DNA from: Bacteroidales bacterium
Lineage (GTDB): Bacteria; Bacteroidota; Bacteroidia; Bacteroidales; UBA1402
Direction: 5' to 3'
DNA length: 64,000 nt
NCBI GenBank assembly: GCA_021373135.1
Contig: JAJFTH010000003.1
Coordinates: forward strand, 62,001 to 126,000
Positions 53,961-62,756 of the stretch are shown here, piece after piece. The notes beneath the pieces are model-generated. The model had not been told where the DNA came from, ran no database searches, and saw only the letters and a program-made list of their open reading frames with translations. Numbering within the stretch: the first letter of the stretch is position 1; each line of letters begins with the position of its first letter. The position numbers were made by a program, and so were the translations under genes.

Positions 53961-54728
53961 ATGCAATTGAATCTTAAAAATCCCATTGTCTTTTTCGATC
54001 TGGAAGCTACAGGCATCAATACAAACAGCGACAGAATAGTAGAAATATCTTATCTGAAAGTTCATCCGAATGGGCAGGAAGAAACCAGGACCTATAGAGT
54101 CAACCCTGGGATTCCCATTCCAAAGGAAGCCTCTGATGTGCATCACATTCTGGATGAGGATGTCGCCAATTGCCCCACTTTTAAGGAAATCGGGAAAATG
54201 ATAGCCCATGATATAGAAGGTTGTGACATTGCCGGTTTTAATTCCAATCGTTTTGACATACCCATGCTGGTGGAAGAATTCTTGCGCAATGACATCGATA
54301 TCGACCTGACCAAACGTAAGTTCATTGATGTTCAGGTTATTTTTCATAAGATGGAACAACGCACCCTGACTGCCGCCTATAAATTCTACTGTGGAAAAGA
54401 TTTGGATGGGGCTCATGGTGCTGAAGCGGATACCCGTGCCACTTATGAAGTCCTGAAATCCCAATTGGACATGTATCCGGAGCTACAGAATGATGTCCAG
54501 TACTTGTCTGAATTTTCATCCTTCAACCGAAATGTGGATTTTGCCGGAAAAATTATCCTGAATGACAAAGGTGTGGAGGTCTTTAATTTCGGAAAATATA
54601 AAGATAAACCGGTAGAAGAAATTCTGAAGCGTGATCTCGGTTATTATGGCTGGATGATGCAGGGCGATTTTTCGTTGAATACTAAAAATGTACTGACTCG
54701 CATTCGTTTGCGTGCAATAAACAAGTGA
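53961..54728 (+). CDS. DNA polymerase III epsilon-like 3'-5' exonuclease
   Basis: 255 residues from ATG 53961. DEDDh-type exonuclease: VFFDLEATG (ExoI, Asp/Glu), GFNSNRFDIPML (ExoII), and GAHGAEADTRATYEVL (ExoIII, His and Asp). A C-terminal extension of about 80 residues has FNFGKYKDKPVEEIL, a short module seen in Bacteroidota exonucleases of this type. It may proofread or process DNA; identity as the replicative epsilon is likely but not certain. coaBC follows four bases later. Confidence 0.88.
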   Translation: MQLNLKNPIVFFDLEATGINTNSDRIVEISYLKVHPNGQEETRTYRVNPGIPIPKEASDVHHILDEDVANCPTFKEIGKMIAHDIEGCDIAGFNSNRFDIPMLVEEFLRNDIDIDLTKRKFIDVQVIFHKMEQRTLTAAYKFYCGKDLDGAHGAEADTRATYEVLKSQLDMYPELQNDVQYLSEFSSFNRNVDFAGKIILNDKGVEVFNFGKYKDKPVEEILKRDLGYYGWMMQGDFSLNTKNVLTRIRLRAINK

Positions 54729-54732
54729 TCAT

Positions 54733-55932
54733 ATGTTGAAAGGTAAGCGCATTTTACTGGGAATATCCGGAGGTATTGCGGCCTACAAGATACCGGAATT
54801 GATTCGTCTTTTTATAAAAGCTGGAGCTGAAGTACAAGTGGTTGTTACCAAAAATACGCTTGAGTTCGTTACAAGACTGACGCTTGAAACGGTTTCAAAG
54901 CATAAAATATATGTTGACCCTTTTGCGGAAGTCAATACTTATTTGACGGAACATATTTCTCTGGCAGACTGGGGGGACTTGTTTATAGTTGCACCGGCGA
55001 CAGCCAATATCCTGGGTAAATTTGCAGGAGGCATTGCCGATGATGCCTTATCCACCACCTTTCTGGCATTCAATAAGCCTGTATTCATAGCACCCGCCAT
55101 GAATTGCAAGATGTATGCCCATCCGAGTGTTCAGAAAAATATGGAATATCTCCGCGAAATCGGGGTCCATTTTTTGGAACCGACAGAGGGAGAACTGGCT
55201 TGCGGAGATTTTGGCAAGGGACGGATGGAAGAGCCTGCTGCCATTTTCAAAACGCTTTCAGATTATATTTCTGAACAACGACCATGGGCAGGAAAGAAAA
55301 TAATGATAACCGCCGGGCCGACCTATGAAAAGATAGATCCTGTCCGTTTTATTGGAAATTACTCTTCCGGCAAGATGGGATTCGCTTTGGCGGAGGCCTG
55401 CGCCGAAAGAGGAGCTGAAGTGTTGCTGATTGTAGGACCGGTTGCATTGAAAACATCTTGTCCAAACATCCGGCGGGTGGACGTGGAGTCTGCCGTCCAG
55501 ATGTTTGAAGCTGCAACAGCCAGCTTCGGTGAGATGGATGCAGCCATTCTTTGTGCAGCAGTTGCTGATTTTACACCCGCACAAACTTTTGAGACCAAAA
55601 CGAAAAGGGGAGAAGATGACCTTCATTTGCAGTTAAAGCCTACCAAAGATATTGCTGCGGCATTGGGGGAATCGAAGAAGGATGGTCAGGTTCTGGTCGG
55701 TTTTGCACTTGAGACAGATCAGGAAGAAAAAAATGCCAAGTCAAAGTTGGAACGGAAGAATCTGGATTTCATTGTCCTGAATTCTTTAAACGATTCCGGT
55801 GCAGGATTCAGGCATGAAACCAATAAAATAACCATCCTGAACAGGGAAGGTTATACATTTGACTTCCCTCTTAAAACGAAAAAGGAAGTGGCTGAAGATA
55901 TTTTGAATGTACTGGCAGAATATTTCAGATAA
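54733..55932 (+). CDS. coaBC: Bifunctional phosphopantothenoylcysteine decarboxylase/synthetase
   Basis: 399 residues. The CoaC flavodoxin-like half (1-175) has GISGGIAAYKIPEL, the active-site His in EHISLADWGD, the PAMN motif (FIAPAMNCKMY) and the ACGDFGKGRM loop with the catalytic Cys. The CoaB half (from about 185) has ITAGPTYEKIDPVRFIGNYS, SSGKMG and DFIVLNSLNDSGAGF. It makes 4'-phosphopantetheine from 4'-phosphopantothenate, Cys and CTP. CTP comes from PyrG, also in this window. Confidence 0.97.
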   Translation: MLKGKRILLGISGGIAAYKIPELIRLFIKAGAEVQVVVTKNTLEFVTRLTLETVSKHKIYVDPFAEVNTYLTEHISLADWGDLFIVAPATANILGKFAGGIADDALSTTFLAFNKPVFIAPAMNCKMYAHPSVQKNMEYLREIGVHFLEPTEGELACGDFGKGRMEEPAAIFKTLSDYISEQRPWAGKKIMITAGPTYEKIDPVRFIGNYSSGKMGFALAEACAERGAEVLLIVGPVALKTSCPNIRRVDVESAVQMFEAATASFGEMDAAILCAAVADFTPAQTFETKTKRGEDDLHLQLKPTKDIAAALGESKKDGQVLVGFALETDQEEKNAKSKLERKNLDFIVLNSLNDSGAGFRHETNKITILNREGYTFDFPLKTKKEVAEDILNVLAEYFR

Positions 55933-55945
55933 CAATTGATTGAGC

Positions 55946-56854
55946 ATGAAACAAAGAAACCTGATATTTTTTTGGACATTGGCCTTGATTTCCGTATTTG
56001 GAATAGATAGACTTGATGCGCAGGAATTGAACTGCAAGGTGCAAATCAATACCGAGAAAATTTCGGGTACGGATAAGGCCGTTTATGAAAGTCTGAAGAA
56101 TTCGGTTCAGGAATTCATGAATGCCCAGCAGTGGTCTAGCCTACAACTGAAAAATTCAGAGAAGATAGGCTGCTCCATACTTTTCATTATGAAATCGCGA
56201 AATGGTGACTCATACACCTGCGATCTTCAGATTCAGTCATCCAGACCGGTCTATGGGGCAACCTATACCACTTCACTATTGAATATGCGTGAGGAACTTA
56301 CTTTTGATTTTCAGGAGAACCAGACACTCATCTACAATGAAACATCGATTGACAACAACCTTACTGCCACGTTGGCTTTTTGGTCTTATGTGATATTGGG
56401 AATGGACTTTGACAGTTTTTCCAAATTGGGCGGTACACCCTTCTTTCAAAAAGCACAGGAAATTACAGCCATAGCCCAGGGTTCACTCGGAGACAACTGG
56501 AAAGCGCAGGAAGACAAGAACCATTGGGGTTGGATCAGTGTCCTGACCGATGAAAACCAGCCCACCATGAGGGTGTTGTCTTATAATTACCACCGTCTTG
56601 GACTTGACGTCATGTATGAAAAGGCGGATGAAGGCCGTACGCAGATAACAACGGCACTTGCCGCATTGAAAGTTGCCAAACAGGCAAAACCTCATTCACC
56701 TTTATTGTCCAACTTTATGGATACCAAAGCGGATGAACTGATCAATGTTTATTCAAAGGCCGATTTTCAGGAGAAGCAAGCTGTCTTTGAACTTTTGTCG
56801 GATGTTTATCCGGCCTCAACGGAACGTTTGCAGGGAATAAAAACGAAAAAATAG
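55946..56854 (+). CDS. DUF4835 exported protein
   Basis: 302 residues from ATG 55946. Signal peptide MKQRNLIFFWTLALISVF with cleavage near LDAQE. The N-terminus after cleavage, ELNCKVQINTEKISGTDK, and FGGTPFFQKA-like LGGTPFFQKAQEI are typical of this Bacteroidota family. There are no catalytic motifs. It is set between coaBC (13 bases) and recN (6 bases). Function unknown; probably periplasmic or outer-membrane associated. Confidence 0.85.
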   Translation: MKQRNLIFFWTLALISVFGIDRLDAQELNCKVQINTEKISGTDKAVYESLKNSVQEFMNAQQWSSLQLKNSEKIGCSILFIMKSRNGDSYTCDLQIQSSRPVYGATYTTSLLNMREELTFDFQENQTLIYNETSIDNNLTATLAFWSYVILGMDFDSFSKLGGTPFFQKAQEITAIAQGSLGDNWKAQEDKNHWGWISVLTDENQPTMRVLSYNYHRLGLDVMYEKADEGRTQITTALAALKVAKQAKPHSPLLSNFMDTKADELINVYSKADFQEKQAVFELLSDVYPASTERLQGIKTKK

Positions 56855-56860
56855 CCAAGT

Positions 56861-58522
56861 ATGCTTCAAAAACTCCATATAGAGCATTACGCATTGATCG
56901 ATCAGCTTGATATTTCCTTCAAAAGTGGTTTTACGGTCGTTACTGGAGAGACCGGAGCAGGAAAGTCCATTCTTTTGGGCGCACTTTCTCTTATTTTGGG
57001 ACAAAGGGCAGAATCCCGTGTTATCAAGGAGGGATTTGAGAAATGTGTCGTTGAGGCTGAGTTTGACATTCATGCCTATGGCCTGGAAACTTTTTTTGAA
57101 CAAAATGACCTGGAATATATTCTGGAAAACTGTCTGATCAGGCGTGAATTGTTTCGTTCAGGAAAAAGTCGTGCTTTTGTAAACGATTCTCCGGTGTCGT
57201 TGGCAGTGCTCAAGGAATTGACGGTACAGCTCATTGATATTCACTCGCAACATCAGAACTTGTTGCTTGGAAATGATGTCTATCAATTGAATATTCTGGA
57301 TTCAGTGGCAAAGAACGAGGCCGTCTTGAATGAATACAGGACGGCATACCTACATTATAGGGAACTTTTGTCTGCGTTTAAAAAATTAGAAGATATGGCC
57401 CGAAAAGCCAAAGAGGAAGAAGATTATTTGAGGTTCCAATTCAATCAACTTGATGAGGCTCGCCTTAAAGAAGGTGAACAGGAAGAACTGGAATCGGAAA
57501 TGGAATTGCTGACCCATGCTGAAGAAATCAAGCTTGGCCTTGGAAGGATCTTTCAACTTTTAGATGAGGATGAACACGGGGTGAATACCTTGCTTAATCT
57601 GGCCATGAATCAGGCTGAAAGTCTTCAAAAAGTTTATTCAAGGCTGCAGGAACCCTGTGAACGCATTCATTCCTGTTATCTCGACATGAAAGACCTGGCC
57701 GGAGAGCTGGAGGTGCTTTTAAATGATGTAGAGGTCAATCCTGAACGAATGGAACAAGTCAATGACAGGATGAACCAACTCTACAGTCTGCAACAGAAAC
57801 ACAGAGTCAGGAATACTCAGGGACTGATAAACCTCAAAGAAGAACTTTCCGGAAAACTTTCTGTCATTGATTCTTTTGAAAATCAATTGGCCGATTTAAA
57901 GAATGAAATGAAAGATGCCGAAAGTCAGGCACAGAATCTGGCTGATAAACTTTCCGCATCCAGATCTTCCATCAGAAAACCGATAGAAGAGAAATTGGTC
58001 AGCCTGCTGAAACAAGTAGGAATACCAAAAGCGGTCTTGCAGATTGAACAAAATCGGAAGCCGATGGAACCGGATGGTCAGGATCAGATCAATTTTTTGT
58101 TTTCTGCCAACAAAAACACGACGCCGCAATCCATCAATCAGATTGCATCAGGTGGGGAAATTTCCAGGATCATGTTGAGTATCAAATCTCTGATTGCTGA
58201 ATTTGCCAGCTTGCCGACGCTCTTGTTTGATGAAATCGATACCGGCGTTTCAGGTGAAATTGCTGATAAGATGGGGCAGATCATGAAAGGTATCGCGGGG
58301 AAAAGACAAGTGATATGCATCACCCATTTGCCTCAGATTGCAGCCAAGGGAGAAGATCACTTCAAAGTATATAAAACAGAACAAAACGATAGCAGCATGA
58401 CGGCCGTGAAACGTTTACGGGAAGACGAACGCCTGCTTGAAATTGCTCAGATGCTGAGTGGTGCCAATGTAAGCAAAGCTGCTGTAAACAATGCTCAGGC
58501 CCTTTTGCTCGAGAATCAATAA
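56861..58522 (+). CDS. recN: DNA repair ATPase RecN
   Basis: 553 residues, SMC-like. N-terminal Walker A VVTGETGAGKSILLGAL (about 25-41), coiled-coil arms (about 160-370, rich in Glu/Leu/Gln), then the signature ASGGEISRIMLSIK and Walker B TLLFDEIDTGVSGE. Works in recombination repair of double-strand breaks. Same operon as DUF4835 and, 7 bases further on, rlmB. Confidence 0.96.
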   Translation: MLQKLHIEHYALIDQLDISFKSGFTVVTGETGAGKSILLGALSLILGQRAESRVIKEGFEKCVVEAEFDIHAYGLETFFEQNDLEYILENCLIRRELFRSGKSRAFVNDSPVSLAVLKELTVQLIDIHSQHQNLLLGNDVYQLNILDSVAKNEAVLNEYRTAYLHYRELLSAFKKLEDMARKAKEEEDYLRFQFNQLDEARLKEGEQEELESEMELLTHAEEIKLGLGRIFQLLDEDEHGVNTLLNLAMNQAESLQKVYSRLQEPCERIHSCYLDMKDLAGELEVLLNDVEVNPERMEQVNDRMNQLYSLQQKHRVRNTQGLINLKEELSGKLSVIDSFENQLADLKNEMKDAESQAQNLADKLSASRSSIRKPIEEKLVSLLKQVGIPKAVLQIEQNRKPMEPDGQDQINFLFSANKNTTPQSINQIASGGEISRIMLSIKSLIAEFASLPTLLFDEIDTGVSGEIADKMGQIMKGIAGKRQVICITHLPQIAAKGEDHFKVYKTEQNDSSMTAVKRLREDERLLEIAQMLSGANVSKAAVNNAQALLLENQ

Positions 58523-58529
58523 CCAATTT

Positions 58530-59333
58530 ATGCAAACAATGTACAACAAGAATCCGCGTATGGCCTATGGACCACGTAAAACCTCGGAAAATAATGCTGA
58601 ATTCATTTTCGGAGTCCGTGCTGTCCTGGAAGCCGTTCTCGCAGGTAAAGATATTGACAAGGTTCTGATCAAAAAAGATCTTGAAACAGAACTGACCAAG
58701 GAACTATTTGAAGCATTACGTGGTACACTGATCCCGGTACAACGGGTGCCGATCGAAAAGCTGAATCGCGTCACCATGAAAAATCATCAAGGTGTCGTGG
58801 CTTTTATTTCCGCCGTGACTTATCAACGCCTTGAAGACATCGTTCCAACACTTTATGAGGAAGGAAAAACACCTTTTTTTGTGTTGTTGGATGGTGTCAC
58901 CGATGTCAGAAATTTTGGGGCAATTGCCAGAACCTGTGAATGTGCAGGTGTCCATGCAATCATCATTCCACAGACTGATAGCGTCAGTGTGAATGCCGAC
59001 GCTGTCAAGACTTCTGCCGGAGCTTTGCTGACATTGCCCGTTTGCAGGGAATATTCTATCAGGGAGGCCATCGTCTTCCTGAAAAATTCCGGTGTCCATG
59101 TCATTGCAGCCACTGAAAAAGCATCGGATAATTATACCGAAGCTGATTATTCAGGACCTGTTGCCATTGTGATGGGTGCTGAAGATACCGGTATTGCCAA
59201 TGAGAATATCAAGATTTGTGATGAGTTGGTACAAATTCCGATTCTTGGAAAGATTGGATCCTTGAATGTTTCTGTCGCTGCCGGAGTCTTGATGTATGAA
59301 GCCATCAAGCACCGGTCTGAGGTAAAGGAATAA
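58530..59333 (+). CDS. rlmB: 23S rRNA (guanosine-2'-O)-methyltransferase RlmB / TrmH family
   Basis: 267 residues from ATG 58530; ATG 58539 or 58560 are possible. The N-terminal substrate domain has FIFGVRAVLEAV, and the C-terminal SPOUT knot has LDGVTDVRNFGAIARTCE (motif 1), VAIVMGAEDTGI (motif 2) and IPILGKIGSLNVSVAAGVLMYE (motif 3). It methylates a guanosine in 23S rRNA, probably the G2251 position as in E. coli. Confidence 0.9.
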   Translation: MQTMYNKNPRMAYGPRKTSENNAEFIFGVRAVLEAVLAGKDIDKVLIKKDLETELTKELFEALRGTLIPVQRVPIEKLNRVTMKNHQGVVAFISAVTYQRLEDIVPTLYEEGKTPFFVLLDGVTDVRNFGAIARTCECAGVHAIIIPQTDSVSVNADAVKTSAGALLTLPVCREYSIREAIVFLKNSGVHVIAATEKASDNYTEADYSGPVAIVMGAEDTGIANENIKICDELVQIPILGKIGSLNVSVAAGVLMYEAIKHRSEVKE

Positions 59334-59387
59334 CTGTTTCGCCTTATGAAGATGTCCCAAAGGACCCTCTTTGTTCTTTATTTATGA

Positions 59388-60488
59388 ATGATTATGATTG
59401 AAGTATTGACAGACGTCTTACGAAACACTTTGATGATCACATGTTTTGTTATTGTGATCATGCTTTTTATCGAATTGCTCAATTTATTTACGCAAGGGAA
59501 CTGGAGTAAATGGCTCGGAAAATACGAACCGCTACAGGTTGTCATAGCAACGGTCTTGGCATTGATACCGGGTTGTTTCGGTGGATTTGCAGTGGTGGGG
59601 ATGTGGACACACGGAGCCATCAGTTTCGGAGCGTTGGTGGCAGCTATGATCAGTTGTGTGGGTGATGAGGCTTTCGTCATGTTGGTGCAGATGCCGCAAA
59701 AAGCTTTTCTCCTTTTCGGTATTCTTCTGGTTATCGGATTTATAGTAGGTTTTACCATTGACAAATTAGGTATAAAAGTGGCCTGCCCGAAAGATATGAA
59801 CCGACATTTGGTGGTTCACGAACATGAGCAAATGAGTCTTCACGATTTGTTCGGGAACTGGAAATCAAATTTCAAACAGCTGTCTTTTACCAGAGTGCTT
59901 TTGATCACCGCATTAATTCTCTTTATTTACGGCATGGCAACCGGTTTTTTTCAACATGAACATCATGGTGAGACGGAGCATGTTGCAAATGCTGTAACAC
60001 AAAGCAGCTATAGTTTGCCTTTGGAAGAAGCCTGGTTCAACAACATTTTCCTGATTCTGGCCATCGTTGTGCTTGTTACTTTTGTTTTTGTAAATGATCA
60101 CTTTTTGGAAGAGCATCTTTGGCATCATATCATCCGGCAACACGTTCCGAAGATCTTCTTATGGACATTCGCAGCATTGTTACTGATACATTTACTGATG
60201 AATTCTGTTGATATGATAGCCTGGGTGGAAAAAAATCAGCTATGGGTTTTGCTTTTTGCAGTCCTGATTGGCATCATCCCGGAATCAGGCCCTCATTTGG
60301 TCTTTATTTCACTCTTCTTGGGAGGGACCATTCCGTTCAGCATTCTGATGGCCAATTCCATTACACAGGACGGACATTCGACACTGCCTTTACTGGCGGA
60401 GTCAAAATCCGGTTTTCTTGCAGTAAAGTCAATCAATGTCGTCATCGGCCTGGTGGTCGGTTTGGCCGGCTATTGGCTAAATTTTTGA
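59388..60488 (+). CDS. Putative manganese/heavy-metal exporter, 10 TM helices
   Basis: 366 residues (ATG 59388 or 59394) with about ten hydrophobic helices in two halves, each with a Gly-rich, acidic re-entrant-like motif: PGCFGGFAVVGMW with CVGDEAFVML, and IPESGPHLVFISLFLGG. The duplicated glycine/acidic motifs suggest an inverted-repeat transporter of the ArsP_2 type. A His-rich loop (QHEHHGETEH, about 185) may bind metal. The manganese assignment is from family naming, not from seen residues. Confidence 0.75.
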   Translation: MIMIEVLTDVLRNTLMITCFVIVIMLFIELLNLFTQGNWSKWLGKYEPLQVVIATVLALIPGCFGGFAVVGMWTHGAISFGALVAAMISCVGDEAFVMLVQMPQKAFLLFGILLVIGFIVGFTIDKLGIKVACPKDMNRHLVVHEHEQMSLHDLFGNWKSNFKQLSFTRVLLITALILFIYGMATGFFQHEHHGETEHVANAVTQSSYSLPLEEAWFNNIFLILAIVVLVTFVFVNDHFLEEHLWHHIIRQHVPKIFLWTFAALLLIHLLMNSVDMIAWVEKNQLWVLLFAVLIGIIPESGPHLVFISLFLGGTIPFSILMANSITQDGHSTLPLLAESKSGFLAVKSINVVIGLVVGLAGYWLNF

Positions 60489-60513
60489 TTCATTTAATCC
60501 CTTAATATATAAA

Positions 60514-60897
60514 ATGATGATTAAAAAAGTGATCTCTACTAAAAATGCACCGGCAGCCATAGGCCCATATAGCCAGGCAATAGAAGTGTCCAACATGATT
60601 TTTGTTTCCGGTCAGATTCCCGTGAATCCGGAAACAGGAAAGATTGACTCAGAGGACATTACAGGACAAACGATGCAATCTTTTACCAATCTCAGGGCAG
60701 TTTTGGCTGAAGCCGGTTGTTCCATCGAAAATGTTGTCAAGACGACCGTCTTTTTAGCGGATATGAGCCTTTTTGAAGGAATGAACGAGGTGTACAAGAA
60801 ACAATTCACCGGAAATTTTCCTGCCAGATCCGCAGTGGCTGTAAAAGCTTTACCAAAAGGTTCACTTGTTGAGATTGAAGCAATTGCTTTCAAGTAA
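60514..60897 (+). CDS. ridA: RidA family enamine/imine deaminase
   Basis: 127 residues. Hydrolyses 2-aminoacrylate and similar enamines to keto acids, protecting PLP enzymes. PAAIGPYSQAI, FVSGQIPVNPETG and the conserved Arg in FPARSAVAVKALPKG define the active group; the GSLVEIEAIA end has the conserved Glu. It starts 25 bases after the exporter gene on the same strand. Confidence 0.94.
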   Translation: MMIKKVISTKNAPAAIGPYSQAIEVSNMIFVSGQIPVNPETGKIDSEDITGQTMQSFTNLRAVLAEAGCSIENVVKTTVFLADMSLFEGMNEVYKKQFTGNFPARSAVAVKALPKGSLVEIEAIAFK

Positions 60898-60932
60898 TTG
60901 CTTTCATCTACGGATGTCCGATATGTAATGCT

Positions 60933-60949
60933 TTTAGGCTCGTCCTAAA
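60933..60949. terminator. Small hairpin between ridA and rlmD
   Basis: TTTAGG (60933-60938) pairs with CCTAAA (60944-60949), loop CTCGT, followed by TCTTTT. It is weak but correctly placed between two convergent genes. Confidence 0.35.
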
Positions 60950-60992
60950 TCTTTTCAGACCATTTGAAAATAAATTGATTGCAGCTTTGATT

Positions 60993-62540
60993 TTATCCGA
61001 TCCTGATTTGAAATTCTTCGGGTTCTTTGTCTTTTTTTACTTCTGCTGTTGTCAAGGTATTTTCAAATGGTTTTTCTTTTCTGACTGCTCTCTTTTCAAG
61101 CAGCACCACATTCTCTACATGTTGCGTATGCGGAAACATATCAACAGGTTGAACCTTGGTGACCCGATAATCAAAATCCAGCAAGGCTAAGTCACGAGCC
61201 TGTGTTGCAGGATTGCAACTGACATAGACAATGCGTTCAGGACCGGCATTGATGATGGTATTCACGACATCGGCGTGCATTCCTGTTCTGGGAGGATCCG
61301 TGATAATGACATCCGGGCGTCCGTAAGTGTCGATGAAACTATTGTTGAGAACCTCTTTCATATCGCCGGCCAAAAACCGAGTGTTGTCCAAACCATTCAG
61401 CTCCGCATTGACTTTGGCATCTTCAATGGCTTCAGGAACAGATTCCACGCCGATCACGGCTTTACAGAAACGGGCCAGAAACAAGGCAATCGTGCCGGTG
61501 CCGGTGTAGAGGTCATAGACCAACTCATGGCCTTTTAAGCCGGCAAAAGAGCGTGCCACCTGATATAATACGTAAGCTTGTTCTGAGTTGGTTTGATAAA
61601 AGGATTTCGGGCCGATTTTGAATTTCAGACCTTCCATCTCTTCGAAAATATGGTCGCGGCCTTTGAAGACATGGATTTTCTGATCTCCAATAGTATCATT
61701 GGCTTTTTCATTGATGATGTAGATCAAAGAAGTGATTTCCGGAAAATCTGATGATACCTGTTGAAGCAATGCTTCGATTTTTTCCGACTCTTCCCGAAAA
61801 AAGACGACAATCAACATCACTTCTCCGGTAGAAGCTGTCCTGACAATCAGATTGCGCATCAGCCCTTCCTGATTTTTCAGGTTGAAGAATTCATAACCAT
61901 TCTCAAGACAAAAAGACCTGACGGATAAGCGGATACGGTTTGACAGGTCATCCTGTAACCAACATTTTTTTATATCAAGTACCTTGTCAAACATTCCCGG
62001 GATATGAAATCCAAGAGCATTCATTGACTCAAAGGATGTACCTGATGCCACTTCTTCATAAGTCATCCAACGTTTGTCGGAGAAGGTGAATTCCAGTTTG
62101 TTGCGATAAAATCTGGTCTTTTTGGAACCCATGATGGGATAGAAGCCCTCCTGTGGGTAAATGCTATTTTCGGCAGGCTTGGTCACCTCATCCGGAAGAT
62201 CAATCTTTCCGATGCGGGTCAGAGCATCGTAAACCTGTTTTTGTTTAAAGTCGATTTGTGCCTGATAGGGGAGTTGCTGCCATTTGCAACCACCACAAAC
62301 GCCAAAGTGTTCACAAAATGGTGTTTCCCGATTTTTGGCGTATTCGTGAAACCTGACAACCCGACCTTCAGCATATTTGTGCTTTTTACGGGTCAACTGA
62401 ATATCAACCACATCACCGGGAGCGACAAAAGGTACAAAGACGACCATGTCATTTACCCGCGCCAAGGCTTTGCCTTCGGCTGCCACGTCAGTTATTGTCA
62501 CAGCTTCAAGCATCGGAAGCATTTTTTTATTTCTTGCCAA
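60993..62540 (-). CDS. rlmD: 23S rRNA (uracil-1939-C5)-methyltransferase
   Basis: 515 residues, RumA/TrmA family. A TRAM domain (about 10-70) is followed by the iron-sulfur motif CEHFGVCGGCKWQ. The SAM site is VYDLYTGTGTIALFLA, then IITDPPRTG, and VSCNPATQARDL holds the catalytic Cys. The start is a TTG at 62540 giving MARNKK, which I recall as the usual N-terminus in this lineage; ATG 62522 is the alternative. A minus-strand TACTTTTG box lies upstream. The K/E-rich tail of about 35 residues is unusual and may be a lineage extra. Confidence 0.93.
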   Translation of the reverse strand: MARNKKMLPMLEAVTITDVAAEGKALARVNDMVVFVPFVAPGDVVDIQLTRKKHKYAEGRVVRFHEYAKNRETPFCEHFGVCGGCKWQQLPYQAQIDFKQKQVYDALTRIGKIDLPDEVTKPAENSIYPQEGFYPIMGSKKTRFYRNKLEFTFSDKRWMTYEEVASGTSFESMNALGFHIPGMFDKVLDIKKCWLQDDLSNRIRLSVRSFCLENGYEFFNLKNQEGLMRNLIVRTASTGEVMLIVVFFREESEKIEALLQQVSSDFPEITSLIYIINEKANDTIGDQKIHVFKGRDHIFEEMEGLKFKIGPKSFYQTNSEQAYVLYQVARSFAGLKGHELVYDLYTGTGTIALFLARFCKAVIGVESVPEAIEDAKVNAELNGLDNTRFLAGDMKEVLNNSFIDTYGRPDVIITDPPRTGMHADVVNTIINAGPERIVYVSCNPATQARDLALLDFDYRVTKVQPVDMFPHTQHVENVVLLEKRAVRKEKPFENTLTTAEVKKDKEPEEFQIRIG

Positions 62541-62601
62541 AATGATAGAATTTTAAGTTTTAAAATCTGTTTGATAGGGCAGATCCATTCGATTGAGCAT
62601 A

Positions 62602-62609
62602 CAAAAGTA
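62602..62609 (-). promoter_or_regulatory. Candidate -7 box (TACTTTTG) for rlmD
   Basis: Minus-strand TACTTTTG about 60 bases before the rlmD start. No -33 TTG at the usual distance. Confidence 0.42.
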
Positions 62610-62672
62610 CTGATTTGTCGTCAAAATTCTTTTATGATTGTATAACAGCCATGATTTTTACCTGAAATTAAG

Positions 62673-62702
62673 TTTGGTTATAAACAAAAATTTCTATTTT
62701 TG
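62673..62702 (+). promoter_or_regulatory. Promoter of ppdK (TTTG, 18 bp, TATTTTTG)
   Basis: TTTG at 62673-62676 and TATTTTTG at 62695-62702, 18-base spacer. The leader to ATG 62757 is about 45 bases. Confidence 0.65.
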
Positions 62703-62756
62703 TCTGCATAATCAGAAAAAGACTGAGTTTATTCACTTTTAACCTTAATAACTAGA